Origin: Mycolicibacter sinensis | GTDB taxonomy: Bacteria; Actinomycetota; Actinomycetes; Mycobacteriales; Mycobacteriaceae | Direction: 5' to 3' | Assembly (NCBI RefSeq): GCF_001667375.1 | Contig: NZ_LZIN01000075.1 | Coordinates: 124,001-188,000 of the forward strand | DNA: 64,000 nucleotides | Part shown: positions 1 through 11,406 of the stretch, one piece after another | Layout of the letters: the number at the start of each line of letters is the position of its first letter | How positions within the stretch are numbered: position 1 is the stretch's first letter | Program-made: the position numbers and the translations under genes | Notes under the pieces: model-generated | The model's database searches: none | Told to the model about the DNA's origin: nothing | The model's input: only the letters and a program-made list of their open reading frames with translations

Positions 1-1536
1 GCCGGTAGCCGGGTGCAGAGCCTGGTGGTCACGGTGCTCTCCGCCGAGGCCGCCGGCGTCGCCCGCTGGGCCCTGGACACCGCCGTCGAGTACGCGAAGG
101 TTCGCGAGCAGTTCGGCAAGCCGATCGGCAGCTTCCAAGCCGTCAAACACCTGTGCGCGGAGATGCTGTGCCGGGCCGACCAGGCTGCGGTGGCGGCCGC
201 CGATGTGGCTCGCGCCGCATCCGACCCCGATGAGCAGCAGTTCGCGATCGCGGCCGCGGTAGCCGCCGCCATCTGCATCGACGCCGCCAAGGCCAACGCC
301 AAGGATTGCATCCAGGTGCTCGGCGGCATCGGTATCACCTGGGAGCACGACGCGCACCTGTACCTGCGCCGGGCCTACGGCATCGGTCAGGCGCTGGGCG
401 GATCGGAGCGCTGGCTGCGCCGCACCGCCGCGCTGACCCGGGCCGGGGTGCGGCGCCGGCTGGAGGTCGACCTCGGTGAGACCGCCGACGTCCGGCCCGA
501 GATCGCCGCCGAGGCGGCCCGGATCGCCGCGCTGCCCGACGAGCAGCGCCAGGCCGCGTTGGCCTCCTCGGGCCTGCTGGCACCGCACTGGCCGGCGCCG
601 TACGGGCGGGCGGCCGGTCCCGCCGAGCAGCTGGTGATCGACCAGGAACTCGCCGCGGCGGGTGTCGCACGCCCGGACCTGGTGGTGGGCTGGTGGGCGG
701 CGCCGACCATTCTCGAGCACGGCACGCCTGAGCAGATCGAGCGTTTCATCCCGCCCACCCTGACCGGCGAGGTGTTCTGGTGCCAGCTGTTCTCCGAGCC
801 CGGCGCCGGTTCGGACCTGGCGGCGCTGCGCACCAAGGCGGTCAAGGTCGACGGCGGCTGGCGGCTGACCGGGCAGAAGGTGTGGACCTCACGGGCGCAC
901 GATTCGCAGTGGGGTGTCTGTCTGGCCAGAACGGATGCCGACGCGCCCAAACATAAAGGCATCACCTACTTCCTGGTCGACATGGCCGCCGAGGGCATCG
1001 ACATCCGGCCGCTGCGGGAGATCACCGGCGAGGCCCTGTTCAACGAGGTGTTCCTCGACGACGTCTTCGTCGCGGACGAGCTGGTGGTCGGCGGCGTCAA
1101 CGATGGCTGGCGACTGGCCCGCACCACGCTGGCCAACGAGCGGGTCGCGATCGCCGGTGGCACCGCGTTGGGCAACCCGATGGAAGAACTGCTGAAAACC
1201 CTGGCCGATCGGGAACCCGACACTGCCACCGCCGACCGGTTGGCCCGGCTGATCATCGCCGCACAGGCGGGCGCACTGCTGGATCAACGCATTGCCCAGC
1301 TCGCCGTCGGCGGCCAGGACCCCGGCTCGGAGTCCTCGGTGCGCAAGCTGATCGGGGTGCGCTATCGCCAAGACCTGGCCGAGTACCGGATGGATCTGAC
1401 CGAAGGGGCCGGCGCCGTGGCCGGACGTGAGGTGCATGACTTCCTCAACACCCGCTGCCTGTCTATAGCCGGTGGCACCGAGCAGATCCTGCTGACTCTG
1501 GCCGCTGAGCGGCTGCTGGGGCTGCCGCGCGGGTAG
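1..1536 (+). CDS. Tandem-domain acyl-CoA dehydrogenase (FadE type), 5' end outside the window
   Basis: The frame is open from base 1, so only the last 511 residues are present and the true start lies upstream. Residues about 5-150 are the C-terminal helical part of one acyl-CoA dehydrogenase domain (REQFGKPIGSFQAVKH, then GGIGITWEHD). From about residue 165 a second, complete domain follows, with the flavin/substrate motif FSEPGAGSDLAALRTKA and the C-terminal IAGGTEQILL. This two-domain layout resembles mycobacterial FadE34-like proteins, which oxidise acyl-CoA thioesters using FAD and pass electrons to ETF. The substrate cannot be read from the sequence. It ends 57 bases before glgE and is probably the last gene of an upstream lipid or steroid operon. 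Confidence 0.85.
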   Translation, partial: AGSRVQSLVVTVLSAEAAGVARWALDTAVEYAKVREQFGKPIGSFQAVKHLCAEMLCRADQAAVAAADVARAASDPDEQQFAIAAAVAAAICIDAAKANAKDCIQVLGGIGITWEHDAHLYLRRAYGIGQALGGSERWLRRTAALTRAGVRRRLEVDLGETADVRPEIAAEAARIAALPDEQRQAALASSGLLAPHWPAPYGRAAGPAEQLVIDQELAAAGVARPDLVVGWWAAPTILEHGTPEQIERFIPPTLTGEVFWCQLFSEPGAGSDLAALRTKAVKVDGGWRLTGQKVWTSRAHDSQWGVCLARTDADAPKHKGITYFLVDMAAEGIDIRPLREITGEALFNEVFLDDVFVADELVVGGVNDGWRLARTTLANERVAIAGGTALGNPMEELLKTLADREPDTATADRLARLIIAAQAGALLDQRIAQLAVGGQDPGSESSVRKLIGVRYRQDLAEYRMDLTEGAGAVAGREVHDFLNTRCLSIAGGTEQILLTLAAERLLGLPRG

Positions 1537-1593
1537 CTTCCGCTCGGCGCGGGTACCCACTGTCGGAATCGCAGCCGACGAACGGAGTAGTGG

Positions 1594-3765
1594 GTGCCGG
1601 GCCGAATCGAGGTCGATGGCGTTACGCCGAGTGTGTCCTGTGGCAGGCAGCCCGCCAAGGCGGTGGTCGGAGAGGTAGTGCCGGTCGCCGCCAGCGTCTG
1701 GCGCGAGGGACACGAGGTGGTCGCGGCGACACTGGTGGTGCGCTACCTCGGGCCCGGTTACCCGCGACCGACCGGCTCATCCGGCGGTCCCAGTCTCGCC
1801 TCTCCTTCGTCGAGGCTCGCTGAACCGCCGGGTTCAAGCGGCGGTCCCAGTCTCGCCTCTCCTTCGTCGAGGCTCGCTGAACCGCCGGGCACGCAGGCCG
1901 ACGAGCAGAAGGGCGTTGCCGCGTCTTCTCGGGGCAAGCCGTTGCTGCTGCCGATGAGCGCCGGTGCGCAGCCGTACGTCTTTCATGGCCAGTTCGTCCC
2001 GGACCAGGTCGGGTTGTGGGCGTTCCGGGTCGACGGCTGGACCGATTCCATCGGCACCTGGCGTGATGCGGTGGTCGCGAAACTGGACGTGGGTCAGGGC
2101 GAGGCCGAGCTGTCCAACGATCTGCTGATCGGCGCCGAGCTGTTCGACCGTGCCGCCGCCGGGGTGCCGCGCAGGCAGCGGGAGCCCCTGCGGGCCGCTG
2201 CTGCCGCATTGCGCGAGCCGGGAGACCCGGTGACCCGGACGGCGCCGGCGTTGTCGGATCAGGTGTCCGAACTGCTCAGCTGCTACCCACTGCGGGACCA
2301 CTGCACTCGGGGACAGCAGTATCAAGTGTGGGTGGATCGGCCGCTGGCCCGGTTCAGCGCCTGGTACGAGATGTTTCCGCGGTCCACCGGCGGATGGGAT
2401 TCCGCGGGCGAGCCGGTGCACGGCACGCTGGCCACCGCGTCGTCGGAGCTACCGCGCATCGCCGAGATGGGATTCGACGTGGTGTATCTGCCGCCGATCC
2501 ACCCGATCGGGAAGGTGCACCGCAAGGGCCGGAACAACAGCGCTGTGGCCGAACCGGGTGACGTCGGGTCGCCGTGGGCGATCGGCAGCGACGAGGGCGG
2601 CCACGACGCGGTGCATCCCGACCTGGGGACGCTGGAGGATTTCGACCGTTTCGTCGCCCGCGCCGGCGAGCTCGGTTTGGAGGTCGCCCTGGATCTGGCG
2701 TTGCAGTGCGCGCCCGATCACCCCTGGGCACGTGAGCACCGGCAGTGGTTCACCGAGCTACCGGACGGCACGATCGCCTACGCGGAGAACCCGCCGAAGA
2801 AATACCAGGACATCTATCCGTTGAACTTCGACAACGATCCCGCCGGGTTGTCTGCCGAGGTACTTCGCGTGGTGCAGCACTGGATCGACCACGGCGTCAA
2901 GGTGTTTCGGGTCGATAACCCGCACACCAAACCGCCGGGCTTCTGGGCCTGGCTGATCGCGCAGATCAAATCCGCCGATCCCGATGTGTTGTTCTTGTCC
3001 GAGGCGTTCACTCCGCCGGTACGCCAGTTCGGCCTGGCCAAGCTCGGCTTCACCCAGTCCTACACCTACTTCACCTGGCGCACCTCGAAGTCCGAGCTGG
3101 TGGAGTTCGGCGAAGAGATCGCCGAGATCGCCGACTTCCGCCGCCCGAATCTGTTCGTCAACACGCCGGACATCCTGCATGCCAGCCTGCAGCATCACGG
3201 CCCCGGCATGTTCGCGATCCGGGCGGTGCTGGCCGCCACGATGGGCCCCTCATGGGGAATGTATTCCGGCTACGAGTTGTTCGAGCACCAGGCACTGCAC
3301 GAAGGCAGCGAAGAATACCTGCACTCGGAGAAGTACGAACTGCGTCCGCGCGACTTCGCCACCGCGGTGCGAGAGGGCAGGTCGTTGGAGCCGTTCATCG
3401 CACGCCTCAACGCCATTCGCCGGCGCCACCCCGCTCTGGCGCAACTGCGCACCCTGCATTTTCATCACGTCGACAACGACGCGCTGCTGGCCTACAGCAA
3501 GTTCGACCCGGTCAGCGGAGACACGGTGCTGGTGGTGGTGACGTTGAACGCGTTTTCGGTTGAGGAGGCGACGTTGTCGCTGGACATGGCGGCGCTGGGG
3601 ATGGAGCCTTACGAACGGTTCTGGGTACGCGACGAGATCAGCGGGGAGGAATACCAGTGGGGGCAGGACAATTACGTCCGACTCGAGCCGAGCCGAGCGG
3701 TCGCCCATATCGTCAATATGCCCGTGATCAACACCGACGCGCGGGCACGGTTACATCGGAGGTGA
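1594..3765 (+). CDS. glgE: Alpha-1,4-glucan:maltose-1-phosphate maltosyltransferase GlgE
   Basis: GlgE transfers maltosyl units from maltose-1-phosphate to alpha-1,4-glucan in the cytoplasm; it belongs to GH13_3. The 723-residue product has the N-terminal beta-domain, then a TIM barrel with [11 protein letters not shown] (nucleophile Asp441), LSEAF (acid/base Glu470) and VNTPDILH (Asp526). The GTG start at 1594 follows a GGAG 7 bases upstream. The protein is somewhat longer than the roughly 700 residues I expect for mycobacterial GlgE. The excess is accounted for by two identical in-frame repeat units at residues about 61-98 (separate entry). glgB follows after 7 bases, the usual glgE-glgB pair. 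Its donor is made by Mak and TreS, encoded just beyond glgB on the other strand. Confidence 0.95.
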   Translation: MPGRIEVDGVTPSVSCGRQPAKAVVGEVVPVAASVWREGHEVVAATLVVRYLGPGYPRPTGSSGGPSLASPSSRLAEPPGSSGGPSLASPSSRLAEPPGTQADEQKGVAASSRGKPLLLPMSAGAQPYVFHGQFVPDQVGLWAFRVDGWTDSIGTWRDAVVAKLDVGQGEAELSNDLLIGAELFDRAAAGVPRRQREPLRAAAAALREPGDPVTRTAPALSDQVSELLSCYPLRDHCTRGQQYQVWVDRPLARFSAWYEMFPRSTGGWDSAGEPVHGTLATASSELPRIAEMGFDVVYLPPIHPIGKVHRKGRNNSAVAEPGDVGSPWAIGSDEGGHDAVHPDLGTLEDFDRFVARAGELGLEVALDLALQCAPDHPWAREHRQWFTELPDGTIAYAENPPKKYQDIYPLNFDNDPAGLSAEVLRVVQHWIDHGVKVFRVDNPHTKPPGFWAWLIAQIKSADPDVLFLSEAFTPPVRQFGLAKLGFTQSYTYFTWRTSKSELVEFGEEIAEIADFRRPNLFVNTPDILHASLQHHGPGMFAIRAVLAATMGPSWGMYSGYELFEHQALHEGSEEYLHSEKYELRPRDFATAVREGRSLEPFIARLNAIRRRHPALAQLRTLHFHHVDNDALLAYSKFDPVSGDTVLVVVTLNAFSVEEATLSLDMAALGMEPYERFWVRDEISGEEYQWGQDNYVRLEPSRAVAHIVNMPVINTDARARLHRR
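1782..1887 (+). repeat. Two tandem copies of a 57-bp repeat unit with inverted ends, inside glgE
   Basis: A 49-base core occurs at 1782-1830 and again, identically as read, at 1839-1887, giving a period of 57 bases (19 codons). Each core begins CGGCGGT and ends ACCGCCG, so its termini are inverted complements. The unit encodes a Gly/Ser/Pro-rich segment ([16 protein letters not shown]) and keeps glgE in frame. This looks like a short interspersed or palindromic element, or a VNTR, that landed in a loop of the N-terminal domain. No third copy was noticed in the window. Confidence 0.85.
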
Positions 3766-3772
3766 GAACCCG

Positions 3773-6007
3773 ATGACCCGCAGCAAACCCACGCCCAGGC
3801 CGGGACTGGCGGTGGCGCCCGAGGACGTCGACCGCTTGGTGTCCGGCGCGCACCATGATCCGCACGCGATCCTCGGCGCCCACGACGACGGCGAACGCAC
3901 CGTGATCCGGACGCTGCGGCCGGGCGCGGCCGCTGCCGCGGTGCTGGTGGGCGGCGACCGGGTGCCGATGCAACACCTGGGCAACGGGCTGTTCGCCGCG
4001 ACATTGCCGTTCGCCGACCTGATCGACTATCGGCTGCAGTTCGACTACCCGGACGCAGCGGAGCCCCAGATCGTCGCCGACGGCTATCGTTTCCTGCCGA
4101 CGCTGGGTGAGATCGACCTGCACCTGTTCGCCGAAGGCCGGCACGAACGGCTGTGGGAGGTGCTCGGCGCCCATCCCCGCACGTTCACCACGCCGGACGG
4201 AACGGTCACCGGGGTGTCGTTCGCGGTGTGGGCACCTAACGCCAAGGGAGTCGCTCTGATCAGTGACGTCACCGGCTGGGACGGTATCGGTGCGCCGATG
4301 CGAGTGTTGGGCTCTTCCGGTGTGTGGGAACTGTTCTGGCCCGGCTTCCCGGTCGGCGGCCTATACAAGTTCCGGGTTCACGGCGCCGACGACGTCGTCA
4401 CCGAGCGGGCCGACCCGATGGCGTTCGCCGCCGAAACGCCCCCGCAGACCGCCTCCCGGGTCACGACCAGCCGTTATACCTGGAGCGACGACGAGTGGAT
4501 GAGCCGGCGCGCCACCGGAAATCCGGCATTCGAAGCGATGAGCGTCTACGAAGTACACCTCGGGTCCTGGCGTCCCGGCCTGAGCTATCGACAGCTCGCC
4601 ACTGAGCTTACGGATTACGTTGTGCAACAGGGCTTTACCCATATCGAACTGCTTCCGGTCGCTGAGCATCCGTTCGGCGGATCATGGGGCTACCAGGTCA
4701 CCTCCTACTACGCCCCGACTGCCCGGTTCGGCACGCCGGACGAATTCCGCGCGCTGGTCGACGCGCTGCATCGCGCCGGTATCGGCGTCATCGTGGACTG
4801 GGTACCGGCGCACTTCCCGAAAGACGCCTGGGCGCTGGGCCGGTTCGACGGCACCCCGCTGTACGAGCATGCCGATCCGCATCGGGGTGAGCAACTCGAC
4901 TGGGGCACCTACGTGTTCGACTTCGGCCGCCCGGAGGTCCGCAACTTCCTGGTCGCCAACGCGCTGTATTGGCTGAGCGAGTTCCACATCGACGGGCTAC
5001 GCGTCGATGCGGTGGCGTCGATGCTCTATCTGGACTACTCGCGGCCAGAGGGCGGCTGGACGCCCAACGTCTACGGCGGCCGGGAGAATCTGGAAGCGGT
5101 GCAGTTCCTGCAGGAGATGAACGCGACGGCGCACAAGTCGGCGCCCGGCATCGCGACCATTGCCGAGGAATCAACCTCGTGGCCGGGGGTGTCAAGACCG
5201 ACCGCCCTTGGCGGGCTGGGTTTTTCGATGAAATGGAACATGGGCTGGATGCACGACACGCTCGCCTATCTCGGCCACGACCCGGTGCACCGCTCCTTCC
5301 ATCACCACGAGATGACCTTTTCGATGCTCTACGCCTACAGCGAGAACTTCGTGCTGCCCATCAGCCACGACGAAGTGGTACACGGCAAGGGCACGCTGTG
5401 GAGCCGCATGCCCGGCGACGATCACGCCAAGGCCGCCGGGGTCCGCAGTCTGCTGGCCTACCAGTGGGCCCACCCCGGCAAGCAGCTGCTGTTCATGGGC
5501 CAGGAGTTCGGCCAGCGCGCCGAATGGTCCGAGGAGCGCGGATTGGACTGGTTCCAACTCGACCCAGAACGGGAGGCAGCCGGATTCTCGGCCGGAATCC
5601 TCCGCCTGACACGCGATCTCAACGCCATCTACCGCGAACGCCCCGCACTGTGGAGCCAAGACATCAGCCCGGCCGGCTATTCCTGGATCGATGCTAACGA
5701 CTCCGCCAACAACGTGCTGAGCTTCCTGCGTTACGGGGCGGACGACTCGGTGGTGGCCGCGGTGTTCAACTTCTCCGGGGTGGCGCACACCGGCTACCAC
5801 CTCGGCCTGCCATTCGTCGGCCGGTGGCGCGAGCTACTCAACACCGATGCCGTCGACTACTGCGGCGGCGGTGCCGGCAACCTCGGTGGGGTGGACGCCG
5901 TCGACGAGCCCCGCCACGGTCGGCCGGCCTCCGCGGTGCTGGTGCTCCCCCCGCTGTCGGCGCTGTGGCTGGAGCCCGAAGCGGGAGGGGAGATCACGCC
6001 GGGCTGA
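3773..6007 (+). CDS. glgB: 1,4-alpha-glucan branching enzyme GlgB
   Basis: GlgB cuts alpha-1,4-glucan and re-attaches the piece through an alpha-1,6 bond. The 744-residue product has an extended N-terminus, a CBM48-like module (about 110-230) and a GH13_9 barrel. Catalytic motifs are [10 protein letters not shown] (Asp412), [10 protein letters not shown] (Glu465) and ISHDEVVHG (Asp533). The length is close to the roughly 730 residues of mycobacterial GlgB. The ATG start lies 7 bases after the glgE stop, so the two are probably co-transcribed and translationally coupled. Its products serve the glycogen/capsular alpha-glucan pathway. It faces mak tail to tail. Confidence 0.96.
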   Translation: MTRSKPTPRPGLAVAPEDVDRLVSGAHHDPHAILGAHDDGERTVIRTLRPGAAAAAVLVGGDRVPMQHLGNGLFAATLPFADLIDYRLQFDYPDAAEPQIVADGYRFLPTLGEIDLHLFAEGRHERLWEVLGAHPRTFTTPDGTVTGVSFAVWAPNAKGVALISDVTGWDGIGAPMRVLGSSGVWELFWPGFPVGGLYKFRVHGADDVVTERADPMAFAAETPPQTASRVTTSRYTWSDDEWMSRRATGNPAFEAMSVYEVHLGSWRPGLSYRQLATELTDYVVQQGFTHIELLPVAEHPFGGSWGYQVTSYYAPTARFGTPDEFRALVDALHRAGIGVIVDWVPAHFPKDAWALGRFDGTPLYEHADPHRGEQLDWGTYVFDFGRPEVRNFLVANALYWLSEFHIDGLRVDAVASMLYLDYSRPEGGWTPNVYGGRENLEAVQFLQEMNATAHKSAPGIATIAEESTSWPGVSRPTALGGLGFSMKWNMGWMHDTLAYLGHDPVHRSFHHHEMTFSMLYAYSENFVLPISHDEVVHGKGTLWSRMPGDDHAKAAGVRSLLAYQWAHPGKQLLFMGQEFGQRAEWSEERGLDWFQLDPEREAAGFSAGILRLTRDLNAIYRERPALWSQDISPAGYSWIDANDSANNVLSFLRYGADDSVVAAVFNFSGVAHTGYHLGLPFVGRWRELLNTDAVDYCGGGAGNLGGVDAVDEPRHGRPASAVLVLPPLSALWLEPEAGGEITPG

Positions 6008-6029
6008 TCACGCCGGGCTGATGGCGTGA
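6008..6029. terminator. Candidate bidirectional hairpin between glgB and mak
   Basis: A 7-bp perfect inverted repeat, TCACGCC (6008-6014) and GGCGTGA (6023-6029), flanks an 8-base loop in the 53-base gap between convergent glgB and mak. There is no T-tract, as is common for actinobacterial terminator-like hairpins. It overlaps a short direct repeat of GATCACGCCGGGCT (5992-6005 and 6006-6019), so the repeat may be coincidental duplication. Function as a terminator is inferred from position only. Confidence 0.4.
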
Positions 6030-6060
6030 CCCGCTTCGCCCGGCTCCGCCGCGCTCGCGA

Positions 6061-7413
6061 TCACGCCGCGGTGAACCGGGTCAGCGCCCGCAGCGGAATC
6101 GGCAGCCAGGCCGGCCGGTGCCGGGCTTCATAGCCGGCCTCATAGACCGCCTTGTCGATTTCGTAGGCGGCCAATAGCGCCACCGACTCACGCGGGTCGG
6201 CGCCCGATTCTGCGGCATAGCCGTCGCAGAAGGCGCTCTGACAGCGGTCCAGCCATTCCCGGGCGCGGGTGGCCAGTTGCCGGTCCTGTCCATCACGGGA
6301 CAGGTCGGCCAACTTGCCGTACGCGGCGTACTCGTAGGACCGCAGCACACCTGCGACATCCCGCAGTGGCGAATCGGGCCGGCGGCGCTCCGACAGCGGT
6401 GCGCCCGGTTCACCTTCGAAATCGATCAGCAGCCAACCGTTCGGAGTACGCAGCACCTGCCCCAGATGCAGGTCGCCGTGGACTCGTTGGACCGTGATCT
6501 TCTCTCCGGTCAGCTCGCCGAAGCGCTGTTGGATGGCAGCGACGTGCGGACGGATCTCCGGCACGGTCGCCGCTGTCGCCGACAACCGTGACAGCAGCGC
6601 CTGCGCCGGAAAGTCCGCTTCCGAGGTTCCCAAGCTCTCGGCAAGCGTGCGGTGCACCGACGCGACCGCCTCACCGAGCCGGTAGGACTCGCCGGCGAAG
6701 TCGCCACCTACTTCGTAGGCGTACAGATCGGCTTCGGCGAACAGATCGCGCACGCTGGCGGTAGCCATCGCCCACCCCTCGGCCGAGTTCACCGCGTATT
6801 CGCTGACCATGCCCAACGCGCAGGGCTCGGAATCGCCGGGCAACTCGATCTGGTAAGAGCCCAGCAACCGCGGCACGTGGGGGTTGGCGGCCTGACCGAG
6901 CGCAGCGTTCAACTCGATGTCGGGATTGATGCCCTCCTTCAGCCGGCGGAACACCTTGAGGACCGCCTCCTCCTCGACGATCACGCTGGTGTTGCTCTGC
7001 TCGGCTTCCGATACCCGAGCGCCCGCCCCGGCCGGCAGCGCCACCCCGGCCTCCGGTGTGAACGTGACGTCGCCACGCTGAGCAGATGAATCGATCAGCG
7101 CCAACAAGGTCCGGGTGGCCGCAGCGTCATACAGCGCGTCATAGGCGGTGCGCCCACGATCGGTTCCGATCATCGCGATCTGCGCGTACTCCGGAGGCAG
7201 CTCGACATCCCAGCTGACGATCACCTGGTAGCGCTCGGGGGCGCCTTCGGTGTAGGCGACGTCGATTAACACCAGATCCAGTCCGTCTTCCAGCGTCACC
7301 GTCAGGACGGGGTCCGCGCCGGCCAGCTCTCGGTTACGCCCCGCGTACCAGCGTCGGGTCGCCAGCCACTCCGCCCACGGCAGGTCCGCTGGTTCGCCGC
7401 TGCCACCAGTCAT
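6061..7413 (-). CDS. mak: Maltokinase (Mak/Pep2)
   Basis: Mak phosphorylates maltose with ATP to give alpha-maltose-1-phosphate, the GlgE donor. The ATG at 7413 overlaps the treS stop by 4 bases (ATGA) and gives 450 residues, near the known mycobacterial length (about 455). An upstream extension of the frame into treS is open but unlikely. The N-terminal cap region has [14 protein letters not shown], and the kinase-like C-lobe carries [11 protein letters not shown], matching the HGDxHxxQ catalytic loop, followed by [10 protein letters not shown] for metal binding. Coupling to treS fits the known TreS-Mak complex, which channels trehalose through maltose to maltose-1-phosphate. Confidence 0.95.
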   Translation of the reverse strand: MTGGSGEPADLPWAEWLATRRWYAGRNRELAGADPVLTVTLEDGLDLVLIDVAYTEGAPERYQVIVSWDVELPPEYAQIAMIGTDRGRTAYDALYDAAATRTLLALIDSSAQRGDVTFTPEAGVALPAGAGARVSEAEQSNTSVIVEEEAVLKVFRRLKEGINPDIELNAALGQAANPHVPRLLGSYQIELPGDSEPCALGMVSEYAVNSAEGWAMATASVRDLFAEADLYAYEVGGDFAGESYRLGEAVASVHRTLAESLGTSEADFPAQALLSRLSATAATVPEIRPHVAAIQQRFGELTGEKITVQRVHGDLHLGQVLRTPNGWLLIDFEGEPGAPLSERRRPDSPLRDVAGVLRSYEYAAYGKLADLSRDGQDRQLATRAREWLDRCQSAFCDGYAAESGADPRESVALLAAYEIDKAVYEAGYEARHRPAWLPIPLRALTRFTAA

Positions 7414-9209
7414 GACATGTCCTCCTTCGGCTCGCACGGCTCGCATAGTTGAAACCAGTAGAAGCCGTATCCGGGCAGGGTGAGTAGATACGGGAGTTTT
7501 CCGATCCGGGGAAACTCCACGGATCCGGTCAGTTCCACCGGCGTGTGGCCGTCCCAGTGCTGCAGATTCAGCTCGATCGGCTGGGGAAACCGCGACAGGT
7601 TGTTGACGCACAGAACTGTAGCCCCGTCATCGCCGGCGAGCTCCCGCACGTACGCCAGCACCGAGGGGTTGGATCCGCCCAATTCGCGGAACTCGCCGAG
7701 CGCGAATGCGTCGTACCGGCGCCGAACGGCGAGCATGGTGCGGGTCCAGTTGAGCAACGACGTCGATGTGTCGCGTTGTGATTCGACGTTGACCGACTGA
7801 TGGCCGTAGACCGCGTCTTGAATGGGAGGCAGGTAGAGGCGGCCGGGGTTCGCGGTGGAGAAACCGGCGTTGCGGTCGGGTGTCCACTGCATCGGGGTGC
7901 GCACCGCGTCGCGATCACCCAGCCAGATGATGTCGCCCATACCGATCTCGTCACCGTAGTAGAGGATGGGCGAACCGGGTAACGACAGCAACAGTGCGGT
8001 GAACAACTCGATCTGGTTGCGGTCCTTGTCCAGCAGCGGGGCCAGCCGGCGCCGGATCCCCACATTCGCCTTCATACGCGGATCTTTCGCGTACTCGGCG
8101 TACATGTAATCGCGCTCGTCGTCGGTGACCATCTCCAGGGTCAGCTCGTCGTGGTTGCGCAAAAAGATGCCCCACTGCGCCAGGTGGGGGATCGGCGGCG
8201 TCTGCGCCATGATCTCCGAGATGGGGAAGCGCGACTCGCGGCGTACCGCCATGAAAATGCGTGGCATCAAGGGGAAATGGAATGCCATGTGGCACTCGTC
8301 GCCGCCGGTCGCGGGATCACCGAAATACTCGACCACGTCGCTCGGCCATTGGTTGGCCTCGGCCAGCAGCACCCTGCCCGGGAACTCGTCGTCGACCACC
8401 TTGCGGCAGCGTTTGAGGAAATCGTGTGTCTCAGGCAGGTTTTCGCAGTTGGTTCCTTCTCGCTCGAACAGGTAGGGCACCGCATCCAGCCGAAAACCGT
8501 CGATGCCGAGGTTCAACCAGAACCGAAGCACGTCGAGCATCGCGTCCTGGACCGCCGGATTGTCATAGTTCAAATCGGGCTGGTGGGAGAAGAACCGATG
8601 CCAATAGAACTGCTTGCGCACCGCGTCGAACGTCCAGTTGGACTCCTCGGTGTCGACGAAGATGATCCGGGCGTCGGCGTAGCGCTCGCTGGTGTCGCTC
8701 CACACGTAGTAGTCGCCGTAGGGACCGTCGGGGTCGTGACGCGACTGCTGAAACCACGGATGGCTGTCCGAGGTGTGGTTCATCACCAGATCGGTGATGA
8801 TCCGGATGCCGCGCCGGTGGGCGGCGTCGATCAGTTCGACGAAATCATCGACCGTGCCGAACTCGGGCAATACCTTGTAGAAGTCCCGGATGTCATAGCC
8901 GCCGTCGCGCAGCGGCGAATCGTAGAACGGTGGCAGCCACAGGCAATCGACTCCGAGCCACTGCAGGTAGTCCAGGCGCTCGGTCAGGCCGCGCAGGTCA
9001 CCGACGCCGTCCCCGTTGGAGTCGTAGAACGCCCGGACCAGCACCTCGTAGAACACCGCACGCTTGAACCAGACGGGATCGGCCGGCGGGGCCACGGCAT
9101 CGCCGAAGTCGTCGGCGGTGGGATGTTCGACTACGCCGTCTTCGACGTGGCTACCGGCTGTGGGGTCTGGGAGGTCTTGACCAAACTCGTCGTCAACGTC
9201 GGCGGTCAT
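7410..9209 (-). CDS. treS: Trehalose synthase / maltose alpha-D-glucosyltransferase TreS
   Basis: TreS interconverts trehalose and maltose in the cytoplasm (GH13_16). The 599-residue product contains [13 protein letters not shown] (nucleophile Asp), [10 protein letters not shown] (acid/base Glu) and [11 protein letters not shown] (stabilising Asp), with conserved [12 protein letters not shown] early in the barrel. The length matches the family (about 600 residues). It is the second gene of a malQ-treS-mak run on the minus strand and overlaps mak by 4 bases, consistent with a stoichiometric TreS-Mak complex. Confidence 0.96.
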   Translation of the reverse strand: MTADVDDEFGQDLPDPTAGSHVEDGVVEHPTADDFGDAVAPPADPVWFKRAVFYEVLVRAFYDSNGDGVGDLRGLTERLDYLQWLGVDCLWLPPFYDSPLRDGGYDIRDFYKVLPEFGTVDDFVELIDAAHRRGIRIITDLVMNHTSDSHPWFQQSRHDPDGPYGDYYVWSDTSERYADARIIFVDTEESNWTFDAVRKQFYWHRFFSHQPDLNYDNPAVQDAMLDVLRFWLNLGIDGFRLDAVPYLFEREGTNCENLPETHDFLKRCRKVVDDEFPGRVLLAEANQWPSDVVEYFGDPATGGDECHMAFHFPLMPRIFMAVRRESRFPISEIMAQTPPIPHLAQWGIFLRNHDELTLEMVTDDERDYMYAEYAKDPRMKANVGIRRRLAPLLDKDRNQIELFTALLLSLPGSPILYYGDEIGMGDIIWLGDRDAVRTPMQWTPDRNAGFSTANPGRLYLPPIQDAVYGHQSVNVESQRDTSTSLLNWTRTMLAVRRRYDAFALGEFRELGGSNPSVLAYVRELAGDDGATVLCVNNLSRFPQPIELNLQHWDGHTPVELTGSVEFPRIGKLPYLLTLPGYGFYWFQLCEPCEPKEDMS

Positions 9210-9239
9210 GTTTCGACATGTACCCGATTCGGGACACGA

Positions 9240-11240
9240 TTACTTGCCGGATGCGTCATTGCGGCCTTCGCCGGCCGAGAACATCGCCGCGGTGCGGGCG
9301 ATTCTCGGGTCGGTGCGCAGCTGCTCAAGAGGCTCGCGCAGCGGCAGCCGCCAGTTCGGATATTCGTCGACGGTGCCCGGCAGGTTGGGCTGACGGGGTT
9401 CGGCCAGCACGTCGTATGGGGAGACCAGTTTCAGCCGGCTTGGCGTGGCCGCCAAGAAGCGGTGCAGGGCGTCGATGATCTGCGGCTCTTCCACGGCCCT
9501 GTCGTCCTGCTCGAGAAAACCTTCTGAACGCAGCAGGGCCAGCCATTCGGCTCGCTCCTGCTCGGCGGCGCCTTGTGCGGCGGCCACGTCGTCGAGCAGA
9601 CCCAGCTTGGCGCGTGCCCGTACGTGTTCGCCGCGGAAGAATCCAGCTGCCGTGGGCAGATCGTGGGTGGAAATGCTGGCAGCCGCTCGCGAAGGCCACG
9701 CCGGCGGCGGGAGCAGGGGCTGGCTGGGCGCCGCTTCGTCCCGGGTGAACCAGGACACCGCGCAGCCCAGCATCTCGTTGTCGGCCAGGGCGCGGGTGAC
9801 CTCCGGTTCGACGGTGCCCAGGTCCTCGCCGATGACCACGGCGTGGGCGCGATGCGCCTCCAGCGCCAGCACCGCGAGCATGACATCGGCGTCGTAGTAG
9901 ACGTAGGTGCCGCGATCAGGGCCCTCGCCTGGCGGGATCCACCACAGCCGCCACAAGCCGGCGACGTGATCGATGCGCACACCGTCCGCGTGGGCCAGGA
10001 CGGCCCGCAGCATGTCGCGTACCGCCTTGTAGCCGGTGTCCGCCAAGCGGTCCGGCCGCCAGGGCGGTAGAGACCAGTCCTGTCCACGAGGGCTGAACGT
10101 ATCGGGGGGCGCGCCGACACTGGCCTCAACGGCCAGCACGTCGGCCAGCGCCCAAGCGTCGGCGCCCTCGCCGTCGACGCCGACGGCCAGGTCGTGCAGC
10201 ACCCCCACCGCCATGCCCGCGTCGTGTGCGGCCTGCTGCACGGTGCGCAGCTGTTCGGCGCAGCGTTGCTGAACCCAGGCATGAAACGCTACCCGCGGAG
10301 CGAGCTCGGTTCGCGCCGCGGCAACGGCGCTCCCGGCCGCGTCGTGCAGCGGCGCCGGCCATGTCGTCCACCGAGCGCCATGGCGTTCGGCCAGCGCACA
10401 GTAGGTCGCCCAGTCCCGCAACGCACCGCTGTCTGGCCCCTCGTCCAGCCCGGATGGGCGGCCCGCGGCACGCCAGATCAACTCCAGGGCTGCGCGTTTA
10501 GCCGACCAAACCAGGTCGTAGTCGATGCGCGCGGTGTCCGCAGCGACCCGCAGCGCATCGATCTCGGCCCGGGTGGCCGGGTCGGCGCGCCGATAGCCGT
10601 CGAGGTCACCGATGCACAGTGCCAGCGGGTTGGCGAATCGCCGGCTCGACGGCGTATATGGCGACGGCTGCACCGGATGCGTCGGCCCCGGCGCGTGCAG
10701 CGGGTTGAGCAGCACCGCTCCAGCGCCGTGTTCGGCGGCGGTCCACGTGACCCAATCCCGCAGGTCGGACAGATCGCCGATGCCCCACGAGCGGGCGGAC
10801 CGCAGTGCGTACAACTGCAGCATCCATCCCCACGTTGCCGGGGCCTGCGGCACCTGGGCCGGAGCTGCCACCAGCGTGACCTGCTGGCCGGTGCGCAGCG
10901 CAACGTCATACCAGCCCGGCGCCAGATCGGCGGGCAGTTCGTTGCGCACCACGCTGCGGACGCCGTCTTCGTCGATTAGCGCAACGGCGCCGGACAACGG
11001 CTGCGGACGCCCGGTCACCCGCACTGCCACCGTGGGTGGCGACAGCCCCGCACGGTCGCGTTCGTCCAGTCGGGCCAACTCATGACGGCAGTCGGTTTCG
11101 CTGCCGGCCTCGACGTCGAGCAGCCGAAGCACCCGGGTGACGACGTCGGCATCAACCTGCACCAGCTCGCGCCGCTCGTTGCGATAGGCGGTGGCTACGC
11201 CGTGGGCCGCTGCCAGACGACGCAGGTCATCAGAGACCAC
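9240..11240 (-). CDS. malQ: 4-alpha-glucanotransferase (amylomaltase) MalQ
   Basis: MalQ moves maltooligosyl groups between alpha-1,4-glucans (GH77). The 666-residue product has the bacterial MalQ N-terminal extension (about 1-140), then the barrel with SWGIGDLSDL, NPLHAPGP, GVRIDHVAGL (nucleophile Asp), VIGEDLGTVEP (acid/base Glu) and STHDLPTAAGF (Asp). It ends 30 bases before treS and probably leads that transcript. It is transcribed divergently from treX across a 166-base gap that must hold promoters for both directions. In M. tuberculosis malQ lies far from treS and treX; here they are adjacent. Confidence 0.93.
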   Translation of the reverse strand: MVSDDLRRLAAAHGVATAYRNERRELVQVDADVVTRVLRLLDVEAGSETDCRHELARLDERDRAGLSPPTVAVRVTGRPQPLSGAVALIDEDGVRSVVRNELPADLAPGWYDVALRTGQQVTLVAAPAQVPQAPATWGWMLQLYALRSARSWGIGDLSDLRDWVTWTAAEHGAGAVLLNPLHAPGPTHPVQPSPYTPSSRRFANPLALCIGDLDGYRRADPATRAEIDALRVAADTARIDYDLVWSAKRAALELIWRAAGRPSGLDEGPDSGALRDWATYCALAERHGARWTTWPAPLHDAAGSAVAAARTELAPRVAFHAWVQQRCAEQLRTVQQAAHDAGMAVGVLHDLAVGVDGEGADAWALADVLAVEASVGAPPDTFSPRGQDWSLPPWRPDRLADTGYKAVRDMLRAVLAHADGVRIDHVAGLWRLWWIPPGEGPDRGTYVYYDADVMLAVLALEAHRAHAVVIGEDLGTVEPEVTRALADNEMLGCAVSWFTRDEAAPSQPLLPPPAWPSRAAASISTHDLPTAAGFFRGEHVRARAKLGLLDDVAAAQGAAEQERAEWLALLRSEGFLEQDDRAVEEPQIIDALHRFLAATPSRLKLVSPYDVLAEPRQPNLPGTVDEYPNWRLPLREPLEQLRTDPRIARTAAMFSAGEGRNDASGK

Positions 11241-11406
11241 GACAACGCTTATACCCGGGTCGGGGGACTTTCAACAGCGGCCGCCGGGCGGGTACATCTG
11301 ACCGTACTGTCGTAGCTGGGCATAGTTTGACCGCTCGACAGGCGGGTAGCCACACCGGGCTGGGCGCGTCGCGGCGTTGAAGTACCGAAAGTCTTGACGA
11401 GATTGG

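Noticed and set aside
8151-9527. Plus-strand frame of 458 codons antisense to treS
   Set aside because: It mirrors treS and malQ, has no recognisable domain, and crosses two real genes.
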